The notes under the pieces are model-generated. The model saw only the letters and a list, made by a program, of their open reading frames with translations. It did not search any database and was not told where the DNA came from. Of a stretch of DNA of 64,000 nucleotides, positions 12,566 through 23,500 are shown in pieces (the stretch's first letter is position 1; the number at the start of each line of letters is the position of its first letter). A program made the translations under genes and the position numbers. Source of the DNA: Aquilaria yunnanensis (lineage: Eukaryota > Streptophyta > Magnoliopsida > Malvales > Thymelaeaceae); NCBI GenBank assembly GCA_039654915.1, contig CM077600.1, positions 75,153,992 through 75,217,991 on the forward strand, written 5' to 3'.

Positions 12566-14208
12566 TTCACCATTTCTTGTCTAGAAATTCTAAGTGTAGA
12601 ATTTCTTTAAGGCGCCCGAGTGCCTTATATTTTTCGGTTTTCCTTCTTCGTTGCTGCCGAGCTTGCATACTCCCTTTCGGACCTCGTTTAGGATCAAATG
12701 CCAAAGTACCCATAGGACGGCTTTCAGGGGTTCTAATTCGGCCTTTCGGGGGCAAGGTCTTCTTTTCCTTATTCCTTTTGGACTATCGTGCAGGTTTGCA
12801 CTTATAGCCATCTTTTGCCGGAAAGGCCTGCTTTCGGGCTTGGTTCGTCGGCTATCCTTCGTCAAACTTCTGTATGATGGCCGAACTACTACAAATGGAT
12901 AGTGGCTTCTGTACTGGAGATAAGTGACAACTCCTTAGTACAATAGGGAATTCTCCTGGCCACCTTCCCTTTGCATCTCTTGTAGTACCTCTTTTGTAGC
13001 TCTTTCGGCAACTCTACTTGTCTGTTGCTCAAGGGCTGAGCTAATGGGCTAAAGTGCCTTTTTATTCCAAGGTCGGTGATGGATTCTTGAAACCCTCTGT
13101 CCATAGAGTGGAAATCATTACTGGCCGGTGTCACCGTCGATATGCCAAAGCAGCATACTATGTTCTTCCGGATGAACTTTTTGTGCACCTTTTGCTGGCA
13201 TGGTTGCTAGGAGTTCTGCCTTACCCCACTTAGTGAAGTAGTCGTCTGCTATCACGCAGAACTTCACATCTTCGGGTGCTGTCTAGAATGGCTCGGTGTA
13301 ATCTTTCCGAGGTTATCAACTTTGAAGGCAGTCTTCGGGTGCTGGCGTGTCTCTGGCCATTTTCACACCTCTTGGAAAAATTGTCCTGCACCCATTTTAC
13401 CGATATATCTCAATAATGGAATTGCGTACCTTTGCCTGTATAGCTTTTCCTTAATCAGGAAATATCGTCCGGGATGTCTTCGCAGTTCCTGCCTCTTCAT
13501 AAGGATTTTCGGGACTTCTTTGGTCACGAGATTCCTCCTTGTAGGATCTTTCCGCCTTTTGTGCGAGGTTATTACACCTAGCGTTGCCATGCTTGGATAG
13601 CCCAACGCTTTTGGTAATCAAACTTGACCGTCTTGGTGGCCTCCTTGCCTTCGGGTCTCCGAGGGGGTATCCTAGCGCCTTGATGTTTTGCGCTTGGGGT
13701 TCCACTAGCAAGGAGTTTCCACTCTGGATCTAGCTTCGCTCTATCTCCCTTGTTGGTTCCAGCCTTCCCTACTTCTGGGATTTTGGCGATCTAGTCTGCC
13801 AGTACCTGCGCGCTTACTGCCCTTCTAGGCTCATGCGCGATGTAGTACTCTTTGAGTTCAATGCACCATTTTGATAGTCTTTTCCGAATGCTCTACTCTT
13901 TCTCACGGCGTTGCGCGGAGGCGGGTCACTTCGGACAGCGGTCGTGTCCTGGGAGGTAGAGTCAGTGCCTTCTGCCCACAAGTTAAGTCGTAAATGACCT
14001 TTCGGGGTAATGGGTTTTGACTTCGTTGCCGAGGAGATGGCAATTTTTTCCTCGGGTGTAGAACTCTTTCGGCGGGGAGGTTTGGGTCGTCGTGGCCCTG
14101 CTTTTCCCGTAGGTCGTACTCCAGGTAGCATGGTTCCTGCCGAGGACTCATCCCGTTGATCTCTATTTTCCCAATTCCTATAAATTGGCATGGGACTCTC
14201 CACCTCAC
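12566..14208 (-). pseudogene. E2 RT-end, RNase H and integrase remnant
   Basis: Read on the minus strand, 14208-13800 matches the end of RT and the start of RNase H in shifted frames (equivalents of the E6 segment around residues 1165-1230). 13711-13363 gives RYFLIKEKLYRQRY, matching the pre-integrase segment. 13188-12889 gives the integrase core with DLGIKRHFSPLAQP. 12865-12590 gives the tail GALKKFYT. There are many frameshifts and stops, and no active product is possible. Confidence 0.82.
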
Positions 14209-14470
14209 GAGGTACTGATGAGGAGGGCCTTCGGCCCGAATTTTTGCTGCGGCCTTCTTTGGCTTGACTATTGCGTCATTTTGACCATGCCAGGGTGCAG
14301 GAATTCACGCAGGAAGCCTATGGTAATAGTCAGAGGACGTTCACCTTCCTGCAGGGAAGTCCCTACTGCCATTATTTGGTTGCCCATTGAATCTCTGGCG
14401 CGGACGGGGACCTCGGGAGTCCCCTCTCCTTAGAACGCCGGGCTTCATCTTTCAGCAACCTGGGAGTGAG
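14209..14470 (-). pseudogene. E2 gag N-terminal fragment
   Basis: The minus strand next to the PBS reads HHLAPSVGTHSQVAE across the LTR/PBS boundary, followed by GERPLTITIGFLREF. This matches the first ~85 residues of E6 gag (DRPLVITMSFLRDF). It then joins RT-end sequence, so the middle of gag, protease and most of RT are deleted. Confidence 0.75.
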
Positions 14471-14488
14471 TTCCCACAGATGGCGCCA
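14471..14488 (-). other. E2 primer binding site
   Basis: The minus strand reads TGGCGCCATCTGTGGGAA two bases after the LTR end. It differs by one base from the E6 PBS. The first 8-9 bases fit the 3' end of plant tRNA-Asp; the rest does not fit well, so the primer is not assigned firmly. Confidence 0.7.
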
Positions 14489-14490
14489 GA

Positions 14491-15542
14491 TGATGGCGGG
14501 CTTCAGGAGGTGCGGAGCTCGGGATCTGATGCGGTCCGGTTAGGCGGAGCCAGCATCTCCACTGTGTGCAGCGGTGCGGGCAGCAGGGGGTCGTGGAGAT
14601 GCAAGAAGGTACCCTGAGAGGGTCAGCTTAAGTGGTGGCCGGCAGCTTCCTGGTACCATGGTTGGTGAGGACGGGAAAGACTTCCGGCGTGGGAGAGAGT
14701 CCGGAGCGGAGATCCTTCAGGGAGACCTGGCTGAAACACTCAGAAGACAGGGGTTAGGAGACCCCCGGGGTGGCTTTTCGGGGGGGAACCTCCGACGCCC
14801 AAGTCAGTGCTTTGATAAAGCGAGAGGGGCGCAGTAATAAGTACTAGAAACGCTTGCTTGGCGTGTCTTTTTGAGGGCTGAAGGGAGAGTCTTCAGACGG
14901 AAAGAGGAGAGCGTCCTCTTCCTTTTTGGTCCTCCGGGCGGAGAACCCCCTTGCCTGTGACCATTTCCTTGGTCTATAAGGGAGGAGGTGATCCCTTCAG
15001 ATTGTGATGCGTGTATGGATGGATGGTGTTCGTACTTTTGAGCGTGGGAGCCCCTAGTCATCTACAAGCTTTTCGGGGTGCGAGCCGTAGTAGGTGTAGC
15101 CCTGTATGACAGGACGCATGCTGCGATGGTGTGTTAGAGTGTTTTTGGGGGTGGCGTGTCGGAGACGTATATATGAGCAGAGTGTCAGAGATTCCTTGAT
15201 GGCTCTTGTCGTACAACCGAGGTCCCTTTGGTTGATGTCTCACTTCGGGGTGATGGGTCATTTTCCGAAGTTGGGCTAGAACTTCGGTGCCTACGCCTTC
15301 GGGGAGCTTTCTCCTGTAGGGGGTGGTTGGTCTTTCTCCCCCGAAGCTGGTTCGGTCACCCTCCCGAAGGAGGCGTTACACTGGCTTTCGAAGTTGGCAT
15401 TTGGTGATGTACCGAGGTCGTGCGCCTCAGGTGTATGACTTCCTTCACTCCGGAGTCCTTTCCGAGGTCGTATGCCTTAGGTGTCTGGCGTCCTCTTTCC
15501 CGTGATCGGTAGGTGGTCAAGGCGATAGCACTTTGGCTATCA
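14491..15542 (-). repeat. Tat LTR shared between E2 (5' LTR) and E3 side
   Basis: Starts TGATGGCGGG and ends GGCTATCA (1052 bases). On its left is a PBS belonging to E2; on its right is a short polypurine-like stretch and an antisense gene belonging to E3. It therefore stands between two internal regions. It pairs with 8281-8837 but not with the E3 5' LTR (40100-41022), whose outer parts differ. Confidence 0.8.
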
Positions 15543-15858
15543 CAGCTGCCCCCTTTGGCCTATATAAACCCTTCTTGCCCTAGACCTTCACACTCTTTTC
15601 CTTTGCTCTTGTTTGCTCCAGAACTTTCTCTCATCTTTTTTCTCCTTCCGGCAGCGGTTTTAGCGGCAGAGCAATTTCCGGCAACCCTTCATGATGGCGT
15701 CCAGGAATCCAGACTTCGGTAAAAATTTTGGTGGGTCTTTCTTTCTGAAGTTCTTCCTTCTTTCTGAAGTCGTTTGTTCAGGAGTTTTGCTTTTTTTTTT
15801 AAGTCCTTTTGTTCTCTTTCTTTAGTTTTCCCGAAGTTACCTCTCTTCCATTTGAGAA
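15543..15858 (+). promoter_or_regulatory. E3 antisense-gene promoter and leader, shortened
   Basis: TATATAAA at 15561-15568 lies only ~18 bases from the LTR end. The ~500 bases that separate polypurine tract and TATA box in E2 and E6 are missing here. A pyrimidine-rich leader leads to the ATG at 15859. Confidence 0.6.
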
Positions 15859-17730
15859 ATGTCAAACCCTACTCCACTGATGACCGTCCGTCCTATTCCC
15901 GAGAGTTTTCTCCCCCTTGAGTCTCATCCATGCTGCACTACTTCGGAGAAAATGAAGAAATGGGTAGTGAAATTCTAACTCCCTACTTATGCTGTCCCGA
16001 AATTCTATCCCCCGTGCGTGGTGCGTGAGTTTTGCAAGTTCCATGGGATTGCCGTGAACCAGCTTCCTCCAAATTCCTATTCTTATTTCAATGCCTTTCT
16101 TTGCATGTGTGGGGTCTTTAAGATAAGACCCCATTTTCTTTTCTTCATGCAATACTATAAGCTCCACCCGGTCCCGAAGGGTGGCTTCTACTTCTTACTT
16201 CCTTGGGGATCTGGGAGCAAGAAGTTCACCTTTACCTTCGAGATGAAGGACAGCTGTCAAGGGTGCCAAAAAAATTTCTTTTTCTTGTCAGTTCCCGAAA
16301 GGTGGTCCTACGTTCCTACCAGATGGGCTTCGGGGGTGTTGAAGACTGACGTGGTTGACCCTCGGAAGCTGCTGACCTCTAGGTTGGCCACGGAATTTGA
16401 TGAGTTCGACAGACGGATTCGGGCCGTTGCAGACTGGGACCTCGAGGTCCCTCCGCGTTCTTTATACCCCTTTCCCATTAAGTGGGACCTTATGTCCAAA
16501 GAGGTCCTTCGGGAACTGGGGGTAATCAACGAGCATAAGTTCTACTTGAACCTGCCCGTGCCTGTTCTCCCAGAAAAGAAGGCATGGTTGGTGATGCTTC
16601 TCCGGGCGGAGATTTCATACGAGGCTTTTGCCGAGAGTAAGTTGTCTCCCAGGCTTTGCTACTTATATTCCTTTTGGACTTACACTGATGTTTTTTCCTT
16701 TTGTAGAGATGGGTGATCAATCTGCGTAGTTCTATAAGTCCCTTTTTCTCGGTCAGGCCGAGAAGAGGGAGTAGACGCGGAGGAAGGCGCCTGCAAAGAG
16801 GAAGAAGACTTCTGGGGGGCTGTCAAAGGCAAAGAAAAGCCAAAGCGGACGTCCTTCCTCCTCCCCCCGAATACATCGTGGAGGTGCAGGATCTATCGCC
16901 TGCCCAGTCTCTTGCCCTCGCCGTTCCACCTTCGGATGCTGCCATCCTCGGGACACATTTGAGTCTGGATGCTCCGACTGAGACTTCGGTCGAAGGTACT
17001 TTGGCTCAGGAGCTCGAGGAGAGTCGAAGAAGGAAAGGGAAAAACATTCCTGGTGAAGTCCGTGAGGCAGATTAGGCCGGGGATGTGGTTACCGAGGTTC
17101 CACCAGGTTTGTTTCTTAGCCGTTCCTCTATGAATCTTAGTGTTTTTGGTATCTTTGATCTTGTAGAGGAATGGCTAAGGGATAACGTGCTAACGGAACT
17201 TCGGCGTGATCTTGCAGAGGAGAAGACACCTGCTCATTGGGTGGAACCTCATGCCCAGAAGAGGGCCCTTTGGGATAGCCATGTCCCAAAGGACAAGGTA
17301 CCGAGGGAGCCCTTCTGGTCTTTCACGGAGGACATGAACTTGTTCTCCGAGGACTGCCAGTTGATGGCTCCCCAAATGGTGAAGGGCGTGCTGATGAACG
17401 CCACCTTTCAGTCATTCACAGCCGAATGCCCGAATGAGGAAATCCTCGCGGCGAGGATGAGTGAGAACGCCACCCAGGTAAATTTCTTCTTTCTTTCTTT
17501 GGGGACTTCAAAAAATTTTCTTCTTGAGTTTTTGTTGCCCTTTTGACCCTTACTCGGGGCTTTCTTTTCTGCAGCTCCTGGCATGCAACGGATATTTCTA
17601 AGCTTGGGTAGCAAAGCAGACTGAGGTTCGCTTTCGAACCGAGGATTCTCTGAAGAAGACAAAGGATTTTTGTGCCCAATACGTTCTCAAATACGGTGAA
17701 TTGAACAAAATCATTAAGAAGGACGTGGAG
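15859..17730 (+). pseudogene. E3 antisense extra gene (aORF), 5' part
   Basis: The exon plan equals E6: exon 1 15859-16636, exon 2 16707-17106, exon 3 from about 17167 to 17477, and exon 4 from 17575, cut at 17730 by the E4 insertion. Splice sites AGAGTAAG, TTGTAG, CAGGTTTG and TGCAG are kept. Lesions: a stop near 15976, a ~90-base deletion after it that removes the segment equivalent to E6 residues ~47-77, stops in exon 2 (after MGDQSA, and TAG near 17073) and one near 17599 in exon 4. The family motifs CKFHGIAVNQLPPNSYSYFN and FWSFTEDMNLFSEDCQ remain. Confidence 0.83.
17726..17730. repeat. Target site duplication of E4 (left)
   Basis: TGGAG here and at 28358-28362 flank the E4 LTRs directly. 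Removing one copy together with E4 restores the E3 antisense-gene frame across the junction, which confirms the boundaries. Confidence 0.95.
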
Positions 17731-20467
17731 TGTAATGCCCGGAAAATCCAAACTGATTAGGTCCCGGGGTAAGTGGATTGGGAGCCAAAGAATTTTCCTA
17801 ATTTGGGAATTTAGCTGAATTAATGTGAGGGGACATTAAATTAAGTGTTAAGGATTCATGAAATTAAGCTTGGCTTAGGCCAAGAAAAATAATGGTGAAA
17901 ATGGTGGATTTCGAAGATGAAGGACTCAATTGAACAAAGGAATTGTTGTAAGTTGGGCTCAATTGCCCAAATTCAAAAGATTGGAGGACTAAGTGGGGAA
18001 TTGACCCATTTTCATGGCCTTGGATGCCATGGCTAGCCATGTCCATTCAAAATAATATATTTTATGCCACCTCCACCTCCACCCACACCTCCACTCACCT
18101 TTGTCCCCCACCTTCACCACTTCATCATTTAACTTCACCAACTCTTCCAATTTGCCCCCCCACTTTGTCTCCCACTTCCCATTTGAATTATTACTCCACT
18201 AAGGCATTATTCCCACCCATTTTGGACACCCATAACCGTACATACACTCCCCCATTCAACAAAATACATTTCTTCACTCATCTCACCTCATTCAAGCCAT
18301 TTCACTCTCTTTCTTCAATCTCTCTCTACAAACTCTCTCTCCTTTCTCTCTAGTTTTGGCCAACACTTGTTCTTCTCTCCAAGAACATTTCTAACTCTTC
18401 TCCTTCCTCCAAAAATTCTGCCATCACTAGAAATCACCCTTCCATAAATTAAAACCAAGTGTTCTTGGTGGAATTCATGCTCTAAACACCCAAAGAGCAA
18501 GAATCAAGTAAAAGATTCAAAGAAAACCAAGGAGAGAAATTCGGCCATCTTCATTTCTTAGAGGTTTTGAACTCTTCTCAAGGAGTTCTTTGTGTATATG
18601 AGCTTCTAAGCTCATTGGGAGGAAGAATCAAGAAGAAAATTTGAAGAACATCAAGCACACAAAAATTCGGTCTCACCTCCTAGTCGAGGTTTCGTAAGTG
18701 TGAACCAAGTATTCTTGGTATTTTGATTTCTTTAAGATAATTACCAAGTATTCTTGGTATTTTATGGATTACTAATTTATTTGGCCATTTTGGTTCTTGT
18801 GCTAGAAAATCATTTCTAGAAACCAACAAGCGAGGAAATCGAAGGAAAACAAGCTTCTAAGAAGCTTTCGGTATTGGTAAGGATTCCTATACTCTTTGAG
18901 TATTCGGGCCCCTAGGTGATGGTCAAAGAACCATATGATCCTAGGTGTGCTATGAGGGCTTAAGTTAAATTATTGCTTCGGCAATTCCGTTTTGCTCATG
19001 AGCTAAGTTAAGTAAGCAAGCATTATGGGCTAGGATTTAAGTAGGCCACCTTAAATTCCTATGCTAAGTGAGATCTCCGAAAATGAAAAGTATGTGAAAT
19101 TAATGAAATAAAACTTGAGGGATGCTTGCTGCCCTTCTGTAAATCAAGGTGTTAAGTGGCGTGTGTTTGTGTGCTTCTATGAATTTGTTGTGCATGCTAA
19201 CCCCCGATTTCGATTATTATTGTATATACATGTATCTTTGTGTTTTCTTTGTCTTTATGTTTTCTTTGCAGGATTTTTGGAATATTTATTGCCATTACAT
19301 TCTTGGCATATGTTAGGCCATAAAGGCCATATGTTAGGCTTTGGAAGCCATACGGAATCCTTATTGAGATTTAAATCTCACCCGCCCTACTTTACCTTTG
19401 TAGGAAAAAGTGTGCTCGAAAGATTGAGCTAAGAGTCCTAAGTACTCTTTCTGTGGTGTTGAGGTTGAGTATGTAAATACTATTTGCTCAATTTATTCTA
19501 AGTATTTACCTTTAGTTGCTTGAAAATGAAGTTAATAAAATGTGGACTTTGTGTGCAGGACTACGTGTCTAGAAACTGTGGGAACAACGTCTTAAGGTGG
19601 ATTTGTGTTCTTTGGATTATGGCTTGCTTTTAAGCATGTAATAGTTGGTCTTAGTTAAATGACCAAATTTATGGACTTAGCTAAAATTTGGCCAAACTTA
19701 GTATTTTGGGCTTGTAATATGGACTATGGACACTTTGGGTGTTTTTATTGCTTGGTGGACTTACCAAGGCCCATGCATGTGTTTATGGAAGTATGATTTT
19801 CATGAAAATCGGAAGCATGTATAAATTGGGCTTAAATGCATGTTTTGGGCTTAAATAAGAAATTAGAAAATTTGAATATATTCTTGGTTAATTTTGGGCC
19901 ATATGCATGTTAAGTATGGAAAAGGCCCATAAGCCCATGTTTATGTTGAAAGCATGCTATGTTTGGTTTTGTATGCGCACTCAAAGAAAAACATGCAAAT
20001 AAACTTGGAGAAGCATGAAATTGGATGCATGTGTAAAGATTGGCTAATAAGGAATTCAAGTGCACGTACGTGAATTAATATATGCCTAAGCATTAGTTGC
20101 ATCTAAAGGCATTAAGTGATTATGTGCACTAGTGAACACCAAAACACATAAGCATGCAGAGCATATGCATGAAAATAAGTTTTCAAACTTAAGTTGGTGT
20201 TTTGGATGCCATGCATACTCTTGGCTAAAGCTTGGTAAATACCATGAAAATGAACACATGAAATCCACATAGGTGCTAGTTTGTTTCCAAGAGCACTTAA
20301 ACTTAAACCTTTAATAAGAACATAACAAGCTAGTACTAGTAAGTATCCTGGGGTTCGTGCCCATAAGTCTTAGTGAGTAATAAAAGTCCCTTCGGTTTAA
20401 TTAAACTTCCGCTGCATGTTTTAGATAATTGGGCCCGGATGGGCCAGGGGCAGTTTAGGGCACGACA
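17731..20467 (+). repeat. E4 5' LTR
   Basis: TGTAATGCCC...GCACGACA, 2737 bases. It contains a C-rich CCACCT run near 18066-18100, a CT-rich tract near 18310-18350, and two near-identical imperfect palindromes of the form ACCAAG-TATT-CTTGGT at about 18704 and 18742. Confidence 0.96.
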
Positions 20468-20470
20468 GCT

Positions 20471-20482
20471 TGGTATCAGAGC
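20471..20482 (+). other. E4 primer binding site (tRNA-Met type)
   Basis: TGGTATCAGAGC three bases after the LTR is the standard complement to the 3' end of plant initiator tRNA-Met. Confidence 0.92.
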
Positions 20483-20569
20483 AAGTTTGCTCTGAAGGAC
20501 CAAAGTTTTGGTCTATGATTCTTAGTATAGACTTGTTCCCACATAGGTTAAGTCCACTAATGAATATTT

Positions 20570-23500
20570 ATGAATATTGAGCAATTGTGTGCCTTGCTTG
20601 TTGTTAATTGTAGGATGAGAACCAGAAATATGAACCGAGGCCGAAATGGAAATGAAAATTCCCATCAAGGGAATGAAAATGCTGGCTTTGTGCCAGAGGC
20701 CCAAGTCAGGCCTTATGAGCCCATCAGGGCTAATGTTACTGGGCCTAGCATTAATGCCCAAGAAAGAAGAGAAGCAAGAATGGAAGCAATGATGGAAGCT
20801 ATGCAGGCCAATATGGCCCAATTAGCAGCTAGCATGCAGATCCTGGCAAGGGGTCAAGCCCAAGTCCCAGAGCCTGCTGGGCAGCAAAGAGAGCCACCAA
20901 TGAGAAGGAGGCCAGGAAAAGAACCTGTACTCGATGATCAAGCTAGCGAGAATGGCGATGATGAGGATGAAGAAAGAAGAAACCCACGAGCAAGAAGAAT
21001 AAGATCTAAGATCCAACAAGAATTAAGAGAAGAAGAGGAAGAAAGTCCAGATGCAGAAGAGCTGGACATGGAGGATATTGATGGACCTACCCAACTCACT
21101 GCCACCACCAGGGCAGTGAGGGCGCAAAGAGGGAGGCCCAATATTGATAATGCTGGGGGCCTAAGAGAAGGCCAATTGGAGGGGTTCCTTGCCCTAAAAC
21201 CTCCAGTATTTAAAGGAAGCTGTAACCCAGATGAAGCAGAATTCTGGAAAAACCAGATCGAAAAGATCTTTGAGAGAATGGAGGTTTCCGCTTCTCAGAA
21301 GGTCTTACTGGCAACCTTCAAACTAGAAGGAAATGCTGAGTTATGGTGGAGAGCAGTCCATAGGACATATGCTAGCAAAAATGCTAGGCGGCCTACTCAA
21401 AGGAGAAGAGCAATGAGATGGCCCGAATTCGAACAAGTGTTTCATCAACAATACATCGGTGAAGCACAGAAAGACCAAAAGCAGGTTGAGTTTGACCTGC
21501 TTGAGCAGAAAGAGCTCTCCATACTAGAATATGAACAGAGGTTCAGTAACCTCATAAGATATGCACCACAGTACGATGATCGAGAGGATCTAAAGGCCAA
21601 GAGGTTCCTTCGAGGACTTAGGCCAGAGCTGAGGCAAATACTCAGAGCAGTAGGAGCCAACAAATACCACGACATTGTACAGAAGGCTATGGCCCTAGAG
21701 CAAGAGTTCAGGGGACAATTCATGATTGGCTCCGGAAGTACCAGTAGACTACAAAAGCCCTCTAAAAAGAGAGGAAAAGATAGCTTGGCATATGAGCCAA
21801 GAATGGATAAGAGAATGAAGGCCACAGCCCCCTACGGGCCACAATGTGAAACGTGTGGTAAGTTCCATGGCCAAAAGCCATGCTACAGGCTCACTTCCGG
21901 ATGCCTAAAATGCGGCGCCCAGGATCACTGGGTAAAAGACTGCCCTGCCAAGGGAGAAGATCAGAGGACCCCGGGAGGGTTCAATAACAGATGGGCACAT
22001 AGACAATTTCCCATAAAGAGGCCCAATATACCTCCACCACCGAGGAGGGACCAGGGCCCTAGCATGCCCCAAGGCAGGAATAAACAAGCTCAAGCTGCTG
22101 GAAGAGTATTCCAGATTGAGAGTTCGAGAAAAGCACGAGAGGACCCAGAGGACAACAGAGCTGGGGACGATGAAGAAGAAATGGACCAGGCCAGGCTGGT
22201 CAGGCAAACTCTTGCAGGTACCATTATTATTAATGGTTATGAGGTATCAGTTTTATTTGATACTGGTGCATCTTTATCTATAGTATCCTCTAAGCTAGTT
22301 AAAGATATGAACCTAGAAGTATGCAATACGGATAAAATGTACCTGGTTAAAACTGCCGGGAACGAGGTCTTGATAACATACCATATGGTAAAAGATTGCA
22401 TGCTTAGGCTAGGTGAGCTGGAGCTTAGAGCCGACCTAATAATCTTGGATACTAATGGATATGATATCATACTAGGTATGAACTGGCTTAGTACCAACCG
22501 GGTAGTCATAGACTGCCATGCCAGGCAACTTTATCTGCCTGGACACAAACCTCAATCTTTGAAAAAATCTTCTAGGTTAATCCTAGAACATCTTTTGAAA
22601 GTGGTGGAACACAAACCCCTAATAATAAAAGGTGAATACCTAGGGTTAAATGGAACTGAAGTTGAAATAGAGCTGGGTAAAATACCCATAGCAAGAGAAT
22701 TCCCTGAAGTGTTCCCCACTGATCTCCTAGGACTCCCTCCTGCAAGAGAGGTTGAGTTTGAGATCAAATTGGTGCCAGGAGCTGCACCAGCATCTATTGC
22801 TCCTTACAGGATGGCTATTCCTGAAATGATGGAACTAAAGAAGCAACTGGATGAGTTGCTTGAGAAGGGTTTCATAAGGCCAAGTACATCTCCTTGGGGA
22901 GCACCTGTACTTTTTGTGAAGAAGAAAGATGGAACCCTGAGGTTGTGCATCGATTACAGGAAGCTCAATGCACTAACCATTAAGAATAAGTACCCCCTCC
23001 CAAGGATCGAGGATCTATTTGATCAGTTAAAGGGAGCTAAGGTCTTTTCCAAAATAGACCTCAGATCTGGATACTTCCAGCTGAGAGTCAGGGAAGAAGA
23101 TGTCCCAAAGACAGCTTTCAGAACCAGATATGGTCACTTTGAGTACACAGTGATGCCATTTGGGCTCACAAATGCGCCAGCCTTTTTCATGGACCTCATG
23201 CAAAGAGTGTTCAAGGCTTATTTGGACCACTTTGTTGTGGTATTTATCGATGACATATTAGTGTACTCAAAGGATGAAGAAGCCCATAAAGAGCACCTGA
23301 GAAGGGTGCTAAGCCTGTTAAAGGAACATGAGTTATATGGCAAACTAAGTAAGTGCCAATTCTGGGCTAAGGAAATTGGGTTTCTCGGACATGTGATCAA
23401 TGAGCATGGATTAGCTGTTGATCCCGAGAAAATCAAAGCTGTCTTGGAATGGAAGCAACCTCAGACTGTGAGGGACATAAGAAGCTTCCTAGGACTTGCT

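Larger units (their letters stand above)
8280..15542 (-). mobile_element. E2: Tat-lineage element with internally deleted gag-pol
   Basis: In minus orientation: 5' LTR 14491-15542, PBS, a short gag piece fused to the end of RT, RNase H, integrase remnant, the antisense gene on the plus strand, polypurine tract, and a 5'-truncated 3' LTR (8281-8837). About 4 kb of gag-pol present in E6 is missing. The two LTR copies differ by roughly 5% over their shared 560 bases (by eye). No target duplication is seen because the left LTR is cut off at the junction with E1. Confidence 0.87.

Noticed and set aside
18024..18353. 109-aa ORF duplicated at 25915-26244
   Set aside because: It lies in the E4 LTR and is duplicated only because LTRs are. 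The protein is low-complexity Pro/Thr/Ser from a CCACCT-type run.
19115..19432. 105-aa ORF in the E4 LTR
   Set aside because: One base change in the other LTR alters its start, it has no motif, and it lies wholly within LTR sequence.
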